This document shows, in pieces, positions 52,857 through 63,830 of a stretch of 64,000 bases of DNA (positions are counted from its first letter, which is position 1; each line of letters starts with the position of its first letter). Both the position numbers and the translations under genes were made by a program. A model generated the notes under the pieces. The model saw only the letters and a program-made list of their open reading frames with translations, did no database searches and was not told where the DNA came from. This DNA is from Orthonyx spaldingii (taxonomy: Eukaryota; Chordata; Aves; Passeriformes; Orthonychidae), in NCBI GenBank assembly GCA_013397795.1, contig VZTJ01004195.1, forward strand, positions 569,142 to 633,141, given 5' to 3'.

Positions 52857-52882
52857 AGAGAAGTCCACGAAAGGACTTCTCT
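52857..52882. repeat. Perfect inverted repeat, 10-base stem, 6-base loop
   Basis: AGAGAAGTCC, loop ACGAAA, GGACTTCTCT. Third perfect hairpin within about 285 bases. Confidence 0.92.
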
Positions 52883-54344
52883 TGAGTTTAATACAATTTA
52901 GGCCAGAGCCTCGAAAAGGAGTCATAATTTTCACATTAAAATAAGTACATGAGAAGGTTCAAAGTGGTAAGCTTAATAATTCAAAGTCTTCTTGTCATGA
53001 CTCATGTGAAGCTTTCATCTCCACCACTCTCCATCAGGACCTCAAACAGGGTATTTTCATCACTTACTGGGAACAGTCCAGTACTCTGCCCTTCCTAAAG
53101 GTGACCTCTTATCATGAGGCGAACTGTATCAAATTCACAGCATGGACACAGTTCTTGATCCTGGGTCTTCAGCATGAATGATCTATCAGAGATGCAGACA
53201 GAATTGCAAAAATGAAAACAAGCAAGAACTATACATTAATCTGAACAATTTATGATTGCAGAGCCTCCAGGCACCCAAGAAAAGGGAATAAATTGTTCCT
53301 AAAAAATAAATAAATCTGTATAGAAGGAAGTAGAAAGGAATGGTAGAATTCTGAAAATATAAAGTAAAGACTGATGGAAGAAAACAAGTTTTAAATGAAA
53401 ATATCTGCTAGACATTTATATTTACAATTACCATCTATGTAAAGAAATTTACATATTAAAGGTTGTGGCATACCATGTCAGGTTTTCATGTCTTTATAAT
53501 ATTGTTGGGCACCTATAATAAAGATTTTTTAAACTTCACAATCTAGGGTCTATCTTTGATCCTTTGAGTAGAAAAACAATGACTGTTCTCATTGCTTTCA
53601 ATGGGAGCAGATATAAATCAATTCTGGAAGATATTTAAATTTTAAACTCAAGTCTACAAGGTCACAGAATTCCTGTTTGTTTTCTCAGATCCAAGCTCTA
53701 GACACCCAGTCATCTGACTGGAAAAACCAAAAATTCTTTGTGCGGGTCAGTTACCTAAAAATTGTCATCTAATGTGATTTATGATGCTTTCTACCCAATT
53801 CCTGTACGTCTCTTCCAAAAGACACATACCTTCTGTAGAATCTATGACAGTCACATCAGGCCGCAAGGGTATTTCAGACACCCTGTGGTGTTTAAAGTGA
53901 CCTTACAATCTTCTCCTTAGACAACTTAAACCTGGCCTTCATATCTAACAATTTGTTTGCACAATACCACAGAGAGCTTTCATTTACTCTGTGAGCATAG
54001 TAAACACCTGTTTAATTTTGAGTGGTGTAACCAGACCTTATCTCACAGAGGTATAGTAGGTACTATTAAGAGTGAAGAACAAAAGTGTTCATGTAGCAGA
54101 TACCGTATAATTTCTATAACTTAGAACAAATTGAGGTCTGGAGCAAATCATAGAAACAACAGTTCCAAAGAATACATCCCAGATAGTGCACTGAGTGTTG
54201 CTTCTTGACAGAAGCATCATCAACACAGATAGTAACCTTAATCATCTTTTGGTGTTTTCACTCTTGATAAATTAACTATTGTTAGTATATCACTCGATCT
54301 TTCCAAGCAAAGATCTTGCCTTCTTGCCTTTTTTTTCCCCCAAT

Positions 54345-54350
54345 TTTATT
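54345..54350 (-). terminator. Candidate polyadenylation hexamer AATAAA for the CNTNAP4-like gene
   Basis: Plus strand tttatt, reading AATAAA on the gene strand. It is the first such hexamer I find downstream of the stop codon. The T/GT-rich downstream element is weak. Other tttatt hexamers lie further on (for example near 52192 and 51497), so usage is unproven. Confidence 0.3.
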
Positions 54351-55084
54351 CAAAATGCCCAGAATGTGCATGAGTCTCTTGGTGCCATCACCTGACCATA
54401 AGTGAAAAACTACTGCAAAATAGATTTAAAAACATTTCAACCCACTGTACACTCTTTAGTTCTCCTAACCTTGCCAAAAGGAAGGGATAATGATGATATC
54501 AATCACATCCCAGGGGAAATAAATACAGTTTGTTTTGGACACCAAATGCCATGGCTCACAAGCAGATGCTGACAGCAGCCAACAGCAGTTCAAAAGGCAT
54601 TTTCAGTTTGAAGAAGTAAGAGGGATCACCATAATGCAGCACAGCAGAATTTCCTTAGTAACACAAAGGATTAGAATCTACCTTTCACCTTGAACAAAAA
54701 TCATCAATCAAATTTTAAAGAAAAGGATAGGAATTAATTCATAACAATTTTCCCATTCAAAAATTATATTCAGTGTGTACATTAAACTTCAGTTGTAGAA
54801 GGTCACATTAGAACAGTCGGAAACTACCAACAATGAAATTGGTTACAATATCTAATTCACTGTTACATAAAATGCATTACAGTATAATAGCTAAGGAATG
54901 CATGTAATTTAAAGAGGCCCGCTACAGCTATCACTGAAACTGAACATATCGAATATAGTAAGTCTCAAATCCATTGCATTTAGAGTAGTGTGCAAGAACT
55001 TCTTCTGTCCAGTGAGAGGCCCCCTGGCTTAGCAAGGAAGTCAGACTGTCACATTATTATATCAGAGTAAATCATTAATGACAA
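54345..55084 (-). other. Probable 3' UTR of the CNTNAP4-like gene (end uncertain)
   Basis: Sequence directly after the TGA stop on the minus strand. The first AATAAA hexamer on that strand that I find lies at 54350-54345, about 735 bases after the stop, so the 3' UTR should run at least this far if that site is used. The region past the hexamer is not clearly GT-rich, so the real end may lie further down, towards 52 kb or beyond. No repeat is recognised in it. Confidence 0.4.
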
Positions 55085-55278
55085 TCAGAAGAAGTATTCC
55101 TTTTGATTTTCATTGGCTGTGTTTTGCATGCTGAGCTCACTTTTCAATGCAGATTCAGCACTGTCTTCATTTTCAGATCCTTTTGCCTCGTTTTTTGAGT
55201 ATATGCCTTTTTTTTTACAAATGCGTATGGCTATGGCCGTGATGCAAAATAGGATGAATATGACAACTGCTATCACAC
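55085..55278 (-). CDS. CNTNAP4: CNTNAP4-like terminal coding exon: transmembrane helix and cytoplasmic tail
   Basis: The acceptor is CTTTTCTTGTAG, ending at 55279. The exon begins GT (completing a Gly codon) and then encodes 63 residues and a TGA stop at 55087-55085. The first 17 residues, VIAVVIFILFCITAIAI, are a clear single transmembrane helix, followed by a basic stop-transfer segment RICKKKG. The juxtamembrane region IYSKNEAKG corresponds to the band-4.1-binding region of the family, and the very C-terminus EYFF is a hydrophobic PDZ-ligand type end. The tail KSELSMQNTANENQKEYFF is the main reason for calling CNTNAP4 rather than CNTNAP2 (which ends EWLI) or CNTNAP5. These comparisons are from memory. 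The protein would anchor in the neuronal plasma membrane and contact cytoskeletal and scaffold proteins. Downstream sequence is 3' UTR. Confidence 0.9.
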
Positions 55279-55492
55279 CTACAAGAAAAGAGAAAACAAG
55301 TAATGAGAAAGGACAGACAAATAATAACATGTAGGCCAGAGAGCAGGACGAAGAAGGAATGACTACCTCACATAATGGATGGGCTTAGAGGAAAGCCTGA
55401 GAAATAAGAAGCCATAACTGCTTTCCAATTAGAAACAGCACTGTAGTATAAGCTTCATGGTGATTGCTCAAGTTGAATTTGAAATTTTGCAC

Positions 55493-55539
<47 letters not shown>
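55493..55539. repeat. Microsatellite (AAT)n, about 15-16 units
   Basis: Perfect AAT repeat in the last intron of the CNTNAP4-like gene (ATT on the gene strand), about 215 bases upstream of the terminal-exon acceptor. Confidence 0.95.
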
Positions 55540-55540
<1 letters not shown>

Positions 55541-57747
55541 GTTAATAATAAAGTCCACAGAACATTATAATTTCTAAAATCTTTGAAAGGAAAACCACTA
55601 GAGGCCTTAGAATATTTTTGATAAGAGGGTGTCTTTTTCTCCTTCACTGTCAGGCCCTAGATCTCTGCTGGTCTGGGAACTCAAGCCACTGGAGATAAGG
55701 AACAGTGAGATATTTCTCACCGAGATAAGCATGACCTTAAAGACTGCCAGCCTATCTTCTCTCTTCCTCATTCATCCTGTCATCATGGTCTTAGGACCTT
55801 GATCATGAGTCAGAGGATTGGCGGGAGAGAAATTTGAGGAGAAATGAAAGAGAAGGGAAATGGTCATGTTTGTCAAAGGACAGAAAGTAGGACTAGGCTG
55901 TTGGGATGGAAAGAGCACTAAGCAGTCTGGAAGACAGTTGTGATGCAGTGGCTCAGCTATACTAGACAAAGGGACAATCTGTTGCACAACTTGATCACCA
56001 CTGCAAGAAAAATAAAAATACCTACGCCCTTAATACTGTAGATAAAAACTGAGCATCCAAAATTCAGCACATGTCATTTTTCTTGATCTCTAATATTAGC
56101 AGCCATCCATTCTTTTAGGAACATAAAGGTTTTAATACAGTATCTCCTTCTCTGAAATGAACTTTGCAATCTGAGTAAAGCTTGTTCTTATATAGATTAA
56201 CTAAAAGAGTCATTCTTTTATTTTAATCACAGAAGATGTTCTCTCTAAGGACTTTTCCATAAACTTGTTTTGTCTGAACTAGGTGAACTGATACCATTCT
56301 CAGTTATACTCATTTAAGAGTGCTTACCATTAAACTTTTCCTGAATGTAGCACAGGTTGCTTTGTTTTGGCTTTTAAACAAACATAGTTAGGTAGTATAA
56401 AAATTGTGAGGGCATATTCCCACATGTTTTTAATAACAATAAAACCGTATTGTTATTATTCTCTTAAAAGGATTGTAACTACTGCACCTTGAAGTTAAAA
56501 AAATTACTTTGTTGTTAGCACACTTAAAAATCCCCACCCACTCTAAGTTACCTAGTATATAGTGATCTTTATGTACAGATACTAATGTAAAATAATACTA
56601 ATCTTTTGAAATAGTAAAGAAAGTTTTGACAAAGTTAGACATGCAAAAAACGCAGAAAACATATTTTTAAATTCTGACCTTCCTGAAATAAATGGTAAAA
56701 TTCCCACTTGATGTGTATAAAATTATACAGACATAAGTAACACTTTACAAGCAGGGAATCTTCTAGGCTTAATAATAGCTTGTTTTAATATCCTTGGTAC
56801 TACTCCCTTAAAGGTCACTGGTCACGCAGTGTGCTTTTGGCATGCACTGACCTTAGCAGGTATTATTGTTTAAATGGAAGACACACAGGTGACTGCAGGT
56901 TCTTATCTTAACGCAACCATCCATAGACCTAAACAATTTTAACCTCAGTAAGAAGCCTGGACAGTTTTATTCTACTAAATACCACTATTTCATTTGTCTG
57001 TTGAGGCTTTAAAAACTCTTAAAAAGTAAATCTTTTTAGAATTTAAAAGACAGAGGGGATGACCTTTTCATCCCACTGCCCTCTTTCTGTCAAAGTATCT
57101 GTGCAAACTGAAACAGAATTATGCTGCCAAAACATCATATTCATGAGTCAAAACACGTTTTATTTCCTCATCTTCTCCCAAAAGAAGAAATACTCCTAGA
57201 AATTCTCACAGACAGTGATTGTCAAGGAGACAATACTATGCCTTGAAAAAAATCTGAACTGACAGAAACATATACTTGTTTCAATACTGTTAAAATGAAT
57301 TGAGTTTCTTACAAGGGTCCCCAATCCCAAACTGTCCTATTAAGGCTCACTTGTGTACTCCTCATTTCTGCTAAAGAGACAGAACTGGTAGGTTTCATAT
57401 GAGTATCCATATGAGATGGATCCTTCATGTAGGATTCCTATGAGATGTATCTTAAGGACAATCATACAGAAAGGCATGGTAATGGAACCTGTATATCCTG
57501 ATTATCAGTTCTGTACTTTAAGAACACACATCTATCCTAAGCTTTACACTGTATTTGTTCTGACAAGTATAAACCGTAAAGGGACTATCAACATATTCAC
57601 TTCAGAAGTAACCAAATTCTACATGGTTCTTCCTCTATTCCTCTGATTTAGAACAGTATTTTGAAAAAAGTTTATGAATGGTCATTTGTAGCTTTATTTA
57701 AGCTGATAAAAATGTCCAACAACATAGGAAGATTTTTAATTAAAAAT

Positions 57748-57789
57748 ATTATTATTATTATTATTGTTGTTGTTGTTGTTATTATTATT
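57748..57789. repeat. Interrupted trinucleotide repeat (ATT)n(GTT)n(ATT)n
   Basis: ATT units to about 57764, five GTT units to 57780, then three ATT units. It lies inside the last intron of the CNTNAP4-like gene. Confidence 0.9.
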
Positions 57790-58274
57790 TTAATATGCAT
57801 TTTAATTTTAAGCTGTAAATCAATGCAAGTGAAAGTCTTTCCATAAGTACATTGCCTTCCAAATAGGAAACCAGGATGAAATTTCCTCAGACTGTCAGAG
57901 GATTCATTCAAGTATTTGATTGTTAAACCTCATATTCTAAAGAAAAAGTCTTTGTTGTTCAGATTTATTAAAGAAGATTTTGAACTTGATTTTGTAGCAA
58001 AAGGTAATTTTTTGGCAAAGTCAAGAAGAAATGACGGTTCTTTCTTAAATATATGTGGTTTTTTCACAACAAATCCAAGTAGTTTTCAAAGTCATAGACA
58101 CCACTGTTATGCAAGTTGGAATTCTGTCCTTACTACCTTGTTTTGCAGCAGAATGTTTTGATATATGGAAACACTTATGGCATACATTTATGTAATAAGA
58201 AAATATGAGAGCAATCAATTATATTTTAAAACAATTCTTGACTTTGTCTACCAATTGTAGTAAAATGAAGACTT

Positions 58275-58280
58275 TTTATT
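58275..58280 (-). terminator. Candidate intronic polyadenylation hexamer AATAAA
   Basis: Plus strand tttatt, reading AATAAA on the gene strand. It lies about 20 bases after the TAG (58302-58304) that ends the frame read through the donor of the penultimate exon. Used together with retention of that donor, it would make a composite terminal exon encoding a protein without the membrane span. The hexamer and the stop are seen; use of the site is inference. Confidence 0.3.
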
Positions 58281-58378
58281 AGTTTTTGTATGCACACAAA
58301 GCTAACCTGACTTCATCATTGACAAATTCATAGTTAGAAAAAAAAAGTTTCCTGTGAAGTTGTTACAGTCCCTATTAC

Positions 58379-58450
58379 CTCCAATAATTGCAGAGTCACT
58401 TCTGATTGCATTAGCTATGGGCTTTCCCTCATCTATTGGTCCAGCGTGAT
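58379..58450 (-). CDS. CNTNAP4: CNTNAP4-like exon, juxtamembrane stalk (penultimate)
   Basis: This 72-base exon has a strong acceptor: a T12 run, then CTTCTGCTGCAG, ending at 58451. Its donor is GTAATA, starting at 58378. Joining to the upstream exon restores an Asp codon (G + AT). The exon then reads HAGPIDEGKPIANAIRSDSA followed by IIG, and its last G combines with GT of the terminal exon to give Gly. This is the acidic, flexible extracellular stalk just before the transmembrane helix, typical of CNTNAP3/CNTNAP4-type proteins. Without splicing, the frame stays open past the donor for 24 residues to a TAG at 58302-58304, with an AATAAA hexamer about 20 bases beyond it. The exon is short and diverges quickly, so the call depends on its exact fit between the two flanking exons. 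Confidence 0.85.
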
Positions 58451-58814
58451 CTGCAGCAGAAGAAAAAAAAAAAACAAAGAACATGACAGACAAACGGAAA
58501 TGGGTTTTTAAAGAAGTCCTCACACTGTTACAGCTCATTTACAATATAGTATAGTGGCAGTAGTGTGGGTCAGTAAGCATGCACAGAACAACAGTATAGA
58601 CAACACTTTGCAAAGATAAGAAGAAAAATGCAAACATTCAGATGAATAGAGAAAGGCTAGAGTAAAGGAAGTATATATAAAAGAGAATTATTTACAAACT
58701 ACTCCTGAGATGTAAACCCACACGGAAAAATAAAAAGTCAGTTGTGATTCAGGTCATGAGTACTCTATTTATATTTCGCTTCAGAGATCAGAACAAGTGA
58801 TAACCATATGCTAC
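58451..58814 (-). other. Short intron of the CNTNAP4-like gene (364 bases)
   Basis: GTAGCA donor at 58814 and CTGCAG acceptor at 58451, preceded by a T12 pyrimidine run. Phase 1 on both sides. Nothing else is recognised in it. Confidence 0.85.
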
Positions 58815-59033
58815 CTGCAAATGAATGGGTTGTTTCACTTGATGTTGAGTCAGCTCCAGTTAAAGTACCACAGTTGGATTCGGTGAAACGCCCTTTTACA
58901 ATGATAGGGGCTGAGCTGCTGTGGTGCAGTGCAGCCTTCAAAGGAGCAATGTGGTTGAACTGCACTGAAGAGAGACAGCCAATAAACCCCTGAGAGTTTG
59001 CCTTCATAGTCTCCTCATCTACATCACTGTTTT
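58815..59033 (-). CDS. CNTNAP4: CNTNAP4-like exon, end of last laminin-G domain (third from last)
   Basis: This 219-base internal exon has a minus-strand acceptor ending TTAACAG at 59034 and a GT donor at 58814-58813. It enters with two bases of a split codon and leaves with one, so it is phase-consistent with the next exon. The 72 full codons include GFIGCLSSVQFN and, about 30 residues later, ESNCG. These two cysteines fit the C-terminal disulfide of the laminin-G domains in contactin-associated proteins. The exon would form the end of the last extracellular LamG domain plus a Ser/Thr-rich linker ending THSFA. Family members are neuronal cell-adhesion proteins of about 1300 residues, with a discoidin domain, LamG and EGF repeats and one membrane span. 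CNTNAP4 (Caspr4) is known for roles at synapses, notably of interneurons. The family is certain from sequence; the paralogue is inferred from the linker and tail, with CNTNAP3 the nearest alternative. Confidence 0.88.
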
Positions 59034-59807
59034 CTGTTAATCAAAAGGAACAGAACACAATTAATTATAGTGCAAATGTACAAAATAAAGTGTCAGAAGA
59101 ATAAATGAATAATTAACCTGTGTTCCTCTGAGTATATTTCAGTTGCAGTAACATATGTAGATTCACTGAATCCCTTTCTTGTCTGACTTTAATGAAAAGA
59201 CAGTCAGATACATTCAACCCCCTCTTCTTTTTTAACAGATGACAGTTGCTAATCCGCTGAGGGAAATGCTTTTAAATTACTATAGCAAGTTTCAAAGCAA
59301 AAAGTTTCTATTGTAACTAAAGTATCTAAAGTAAAATGCAACACTTTTTCATTCTGCAGAAAGATAAGACTGAAGGATGGATTCCAGAAAAATGTGTTTT
59401 ACCGGATTTCTTCTCATAAATAAACATTTTTGGAACATATTCATAAGTTCATGTATCTACTCCATTCCAGCATCATCAACTCTATCAAAATAAAAACTTT
59501 CTGAAGATTTCAGATCCTGAAAATCCATCAAGATATTTTCTGTGAAATTTAAAAAAAATGAATAGTGTTCCAATTTACTATATATTTTAAAACATGTCAT
59601 TATTAGTGCTACAAAGGGGGAGAAAAAAAAAAGGAAGATGCCCCCTCATTTATTCTCCTGAGTTGCCTTTCTGAATGCATGATGCATGTACAGTGTGTTT
59701 TAGAACTCTCTGTTTATTCACCAGGTAATGCTCACTGATGTACCACTTTTGATGTAGAAAACAAAGCTTATTTACTCTGACACTTCTAATGTAAGCAAAA
59801 ACTCTGG

Positions 59808-59873
59808 AAGTACTGGATGTAAAAAGAGGACTCATAAGGAAAGTACTGGATGTAAAAAGAGGACTCATAAGGG
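59808..59873. repeat. 33-base tandem duplication x2
   Basis: The unit aagtactggatgtaaaaaga... lies at 59808-59840 and again at 59841-59873, differing only in the last base. It is inside an intron of the CNTNAP4-like gene. Confidence 0.93.
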
Positions 59874-60949
59874 AAGTAAATTTGCAAATAAAATGGGAAT
59901 TTCATCTCACTAATTTTCACTTCCAACTTATCCTGGAACCAACGACTGAACTTGTGATATTTAAAATGGCTACTATAATAATTTTAAGTTTTACAGTGCA
60001 CTCCTCAATAAACTTTAGGTTAATAGTGAAAAATGAGATAAATGTTCAGGTAGAATCTTACAAAATAGCAGAGCAGCATTTTCCTCAACTAATCTCTGCT
60101 TATTGTAGTGATGATATACTACTAGAAAGATGGATGTCAGCCAAAAGTCTGCTCACCTACACTGATGGATTACATAAAATGTTGGCTGTTTAACTGTCTC
60201 TGCTTTCTTTGCAGCTGTTTCCAATATTTGCCTCTATGCACTGAAGGATCTGCTAGGACAGGATGTCTTAAGATTAACGCTGAAGTGGCACGAAAACATT
60301 GTCCCAAATCCCCTATGATAAAATTATATACCTCTAAATATGAGTAGGAGTGAAAAGCTCAGGAGGAGAGTGATTTCTATGATTTTTTAAATACAATGTT
60401 TTAGTTTAGTATATGAATAATTTATTAAACAGTATATAGGTACAATAGCAAAGAAATATTTAAAATCATTTGATTTCACTTGATTCCTAAACTAGAAAAT
60501 ATTGCTGGGATGAAGTAAAGCTTTATATTGGATCAGGTAATCTTGATAATGAAAGTGAAAGGGCTTAGGGAAGACCACCATGATCCATTTTCATGCTAAA
60601 GTAAAATTTAACTGACGGAAAATGACACTCAAAAACCCTCACAAGTTGTTTACTGGAGACTGTATATTACAGTAAACTGAACTTATGCATCCTCAAGTAT
60701 CTTAATAGCAATTCATTTGCTAAGCGTACCCAAATTCACCATAGACAAAATTATTCCACCTACACTGTCTTCTTAAATAAAACAAACAAAAAAAACTCCT
60801 CAAAAGCAAAACATTCTCCTTCTTTAACTCTGCTTCAACCATTTCTCCTCATGAACTAGTCAAGCAGAAAGTCAGCAGATATGCAGTTCCTATCAGAACA
60901 TTTTAAGACAAGAATTTTGATGCTTTCTAGTAGCTTTATATTTTACCTT

Positions 60950-61895
60950 GTGTCACCCAAATCTGCACACAGGACTCAAGGTGAGGCCACCCCAGCTCAG
61001 AGCAGAGTGGGAGAATCCCTCCCTTGCCCAGCTGGTGATGTTGTGCCTGATGCAGCCCAGGACAGGCTTGGCCCTCCTGGCTGCCACGGCACTGCTGACT
61101 CAGATTCAACTTGTCATTGACCAGGACACCCAGGTCCCTTTCTGCAGTTCTGTTTTTCAGTATCTCATTCCCCAATCTGTCCTTACATCCAGGTACAGAT
61201 TCTGGAACTTGTCTTTGTTAAACTTCATACAGTTGGTAACTACCCAGCCCTCAACCCTTGTTGATGTTGATGTACCTCCAAGTGCTGCATCCAAGTAATT
61301 TATGAAGATGTTGAAGAGCACATGTCTGAGGATGGGGCCCTGTGGAACCCCACCAGTGACAGGTCCCCAGTCTGATGTCACCCCACTCACTGTAACCCTT
61401 TGTGACCAACCCATGAGCCAGTTGCTCACCCATCCCTTGATGTGTTTATCCAGCTGTGGGCTGGACATTTTGTCCAGAAGGATACTGTGAGAGACAGCTT
61501 CAAACATCAACTAGCTTCACTTGATCTATGAGGTGGGTTATATTGTCATAAAAGAAAATCAGGTTTGATAAGCAGGACTTTCCTCTCATAGATCTGTACT
61601 GGCTGTAACCAATGACTGCATAGTTGTTTTTCAATGCCTTCCAGAATAATCTTCTCCATAATTATACTAGGCACTGAAGTGAAACTGACAGGCCTGTAGT
61701 TTTCAGGGTCAATCTTCTTACCCGTCTTGAAACCTGGGACAACATTAACAAGTTTCTGGTCAACTGGAACTTGTATAGATTCCATCATACAAAAAACACT
61801 GAGAAGGGCCTGGCTGTGACATCAGCCAACTCTTTGAATATTCTTGATTGAATCCTATCAGGTCCCATAGACTTACAGGGATCCAACTAAAGCAG
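60950..61895 (-). mobile_element. CR1 LINE reverse-transcriptase fragment in a CNTNAP4-like intron
   Basis: Reverse-oriented ORF2 piece in the same orientation as the host gene. Minus-strand frames at 61788-61546, 61510-61157 and 61175-60936 read in order across the RT. They show PENYRPVSFTSVPS (fingers), FEAVSHSILLDKMSS, RVTVSGVTSDWGPVTGGVPQ and LFNIFINYLDAALGG (palm), then RDLGVLVNDKLNLSQQCRGS (C-terminal region). The FADD catalytic motif expected after the LFNIFIN block is missing: the sequence passes straight to a Thr/Ser-rich stretch. Frameshifts separate the three frames. The 3' UTR end is absent. Dead element. Confidence 0.9.
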
Positions 61896-63147
61896 GAGAT
61901 TCTGCACGAGTTTTATTTGAAGAAAAAACTGAGTCCTGTTCAAATGCAGAAGAGCTCAGAAAATTACTTCTCCAACTTTAGATAATTCTTTTAAAAACAG
62001 AGCTCCCTTGTGTGGTTTTCCTGAACAACATTTTCAAGTACAAGAAATACAGGATTTCATATTTTGTTTACTCCTTATGGTTAGACCTCTTCACTGCAAC
62101 ACTCATTAATTTTTTCCTCTGCCTTCATGAAATCTTCTTCAGTCTTCAAACAGGACTTCACAGGAATCAGAACCCAAAGCAATCAGATTTCTAAACCAAA
62201 TAGCATCCCTCATTTGAAAGGGGAGAAACATATGTGTTCTTCAAGACAGATTCTGAGACAAATTGGGCTGAGAGCCCCACAGGTCATTGCAACTCTGTGC
62301 TTTTCACTGCTGTGTTATTGCAAAGCCATCCTATAACTGAAGACAATCCCATCTCTGAATTTTTGTAACTGCATGGTTCTTTGGAAGAGACTGTATTGGT
62401 CCTGGTCAAAAGACACTGCTATTTCTCTAAAAATGTACATTTCCATAAATTCCATCAAATGTATTTTTAATTAAATTGATATAAGCCTTGATATGATATT
62501 TTATAACAAAGATAAAAGAAACTTTTATTCTGTACTGGTCATTGTAATATTAACCTCATGTGAGTGTGACTGCAACAAACTATTACCCTGCAAATATTAT
62601 ACATTCCTGATTCAATTTTATCATCAAATTGTAAAGTTTGGAAATATTTGTAGCAATTTTCTTGTGGTAGTTTATATTTCAGCTCATATTGCTTTAAAGT
62701 TATGCTTAAATGATCATTCTCTTTTCCTTTTTCTGTGCATATCTATATACCAGTTCTTTTCTGGAGTGTGAGTTCTATATATAAAACCTATCTTTCAAAA
62801 TTATATATTTCTGTTTGTGTTAGAGGTACCTAGTTTTCAAGTCAGAAAACAGATCAGCTACACTGAGATTCTCCTAATGATAACTAAACAACAATTAAGA
62901 TTTTTTTAATTGTCTATAAGCATGATTTCTATTTTTTTAATACATTTTAAACTACTTAGCATTTGGAAAGTGTCCTCATAAAAATAACTATCACTGTATG
63001 CCTTTTATTATGTATTTTAAATGATTCTTCCACTTTTTCTAGATAATATTTTCATAATTGAAAACAGCAGCCACCTATTTGACAGATAAAGAATTAATTG
63101 GATCTCCTTATCCAAACAGTTGCATGCAATAGCTCAATGTCTAAATA

Positions 63148-63830
63148 GGGATTGGTGATGGGTGTGTTCCTCTGGGGCTCACACTGGTACCATTGCTGTT
63201 CAACATCTTTATTAATGACAGCAAGACTAGGATTGAGTGCATCTGAAGTCTGTGGATGATACTAAACTGAGTTCTCATCTGACACACCTGAGAGCTGGAA
63301 TGCCACCCAGAGGGACATTGCCAGGCTTGAGGACTGGGACAAGGTGAACCTCATCAAATTCAACAACGGGAAGTGCAAAGTTCTGCACCTGGATCTGGGC
63401 AATCCCCAATATCAATACAGACTGAGGGGCAAACGGATTGAGAGCACTCCTTAGGAGAAAGACTTGGTGATGAAAAATAAGATATGAGCCAGCAATGTCT
63501 GCAGTTCAGACAGCAAATCTTATCCTGGGCTGCACATGAAGATGTGTGGTGAGCAGATTGAGGGAGATTATTCCACTCTTGTGAGACCCCAGCTGAAGCA
63601 TTGTGTCCAGTCCTCGGGTTCTCAGCACAGGTCAGAGTTGAACCTGTTACAGCTGGCAGAGAGGAGAAACACAAACGTGGTCAGAAGGCTAGAACACTTT
63701 GCATATGAAGAAAGTCTGAGAAAATTGTGGCTGTTCAGTATGGAGAAGAGAAGGCTCCAGAGGGACCTTAGAGCAGAGATTTACTGCCTCCCACTAAGTG
63801 GCATGGAGGACTATCTCAGATAATGTTTTT
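63148..63830 (+). mobile_element. CR1 LINE reverse-transcriptase/C-terminal fragment in a CNTNAP4-like intron
   Basis: Plus orientation, opposite to the host gene. It starts inside the RT palm (ctgttcaacatctttattaa) and passes a degraded catalytic motif near 63250, where SVDDT is read in place of FADDT, with an in-frame TGA just before it. It continues through the ORF2 C-terminus (gacaaggtgaacctcatcaa, tgggctgcacatgaagatgt, tatggagaagagaaggctcc) to about 63830. The final CR1 3' motif is not present. The ORF at 63536-63823 is a relic of the C-terminal frame. Confidence 0.85.

Larger units (their letters stand above)
45829..54344. other. No gene seen; gene-distal DNA downstream of the CNTNAP4-like gene
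   Basis: Holds a GC-richer, unassigned tract at about 45960-46870, a CpG-bearing tract in AT-rich DNA at about 51640-52070 and the hairpin cluster at 52598-52882. Part of the right end could still be 3' UTR if the AATAAA at 54345-54350 is not used. No coding exon is recognised. Confidence 0.55.
55279..58378 (-). other. Last intron of the CNTNAP4-like gene (about 3.1 kb)
   Basis: GT-AG intron between the stalk exon and the membrane/tail exon. It contains an (AAT)n microsatellite at 55493-55539, about 215 bases upstream of the acceptor in gene orientation, and an interrupted (ATT)n(GTT)n(ATT)n tract at 57748-57789. No coding exon or named transposon is recognised. The ORFs in it (for example 57416-57646 and 57916-58161 on plus) have no recognisable similarity and are treated as chance. 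Confidence 0.8.

Noticed and set aside
55113..55334. Plus-strand ORF overlapping the terminal CNTNAP4-like exon
   Set aside because: Antisense shadow of a well-supported coding exon.
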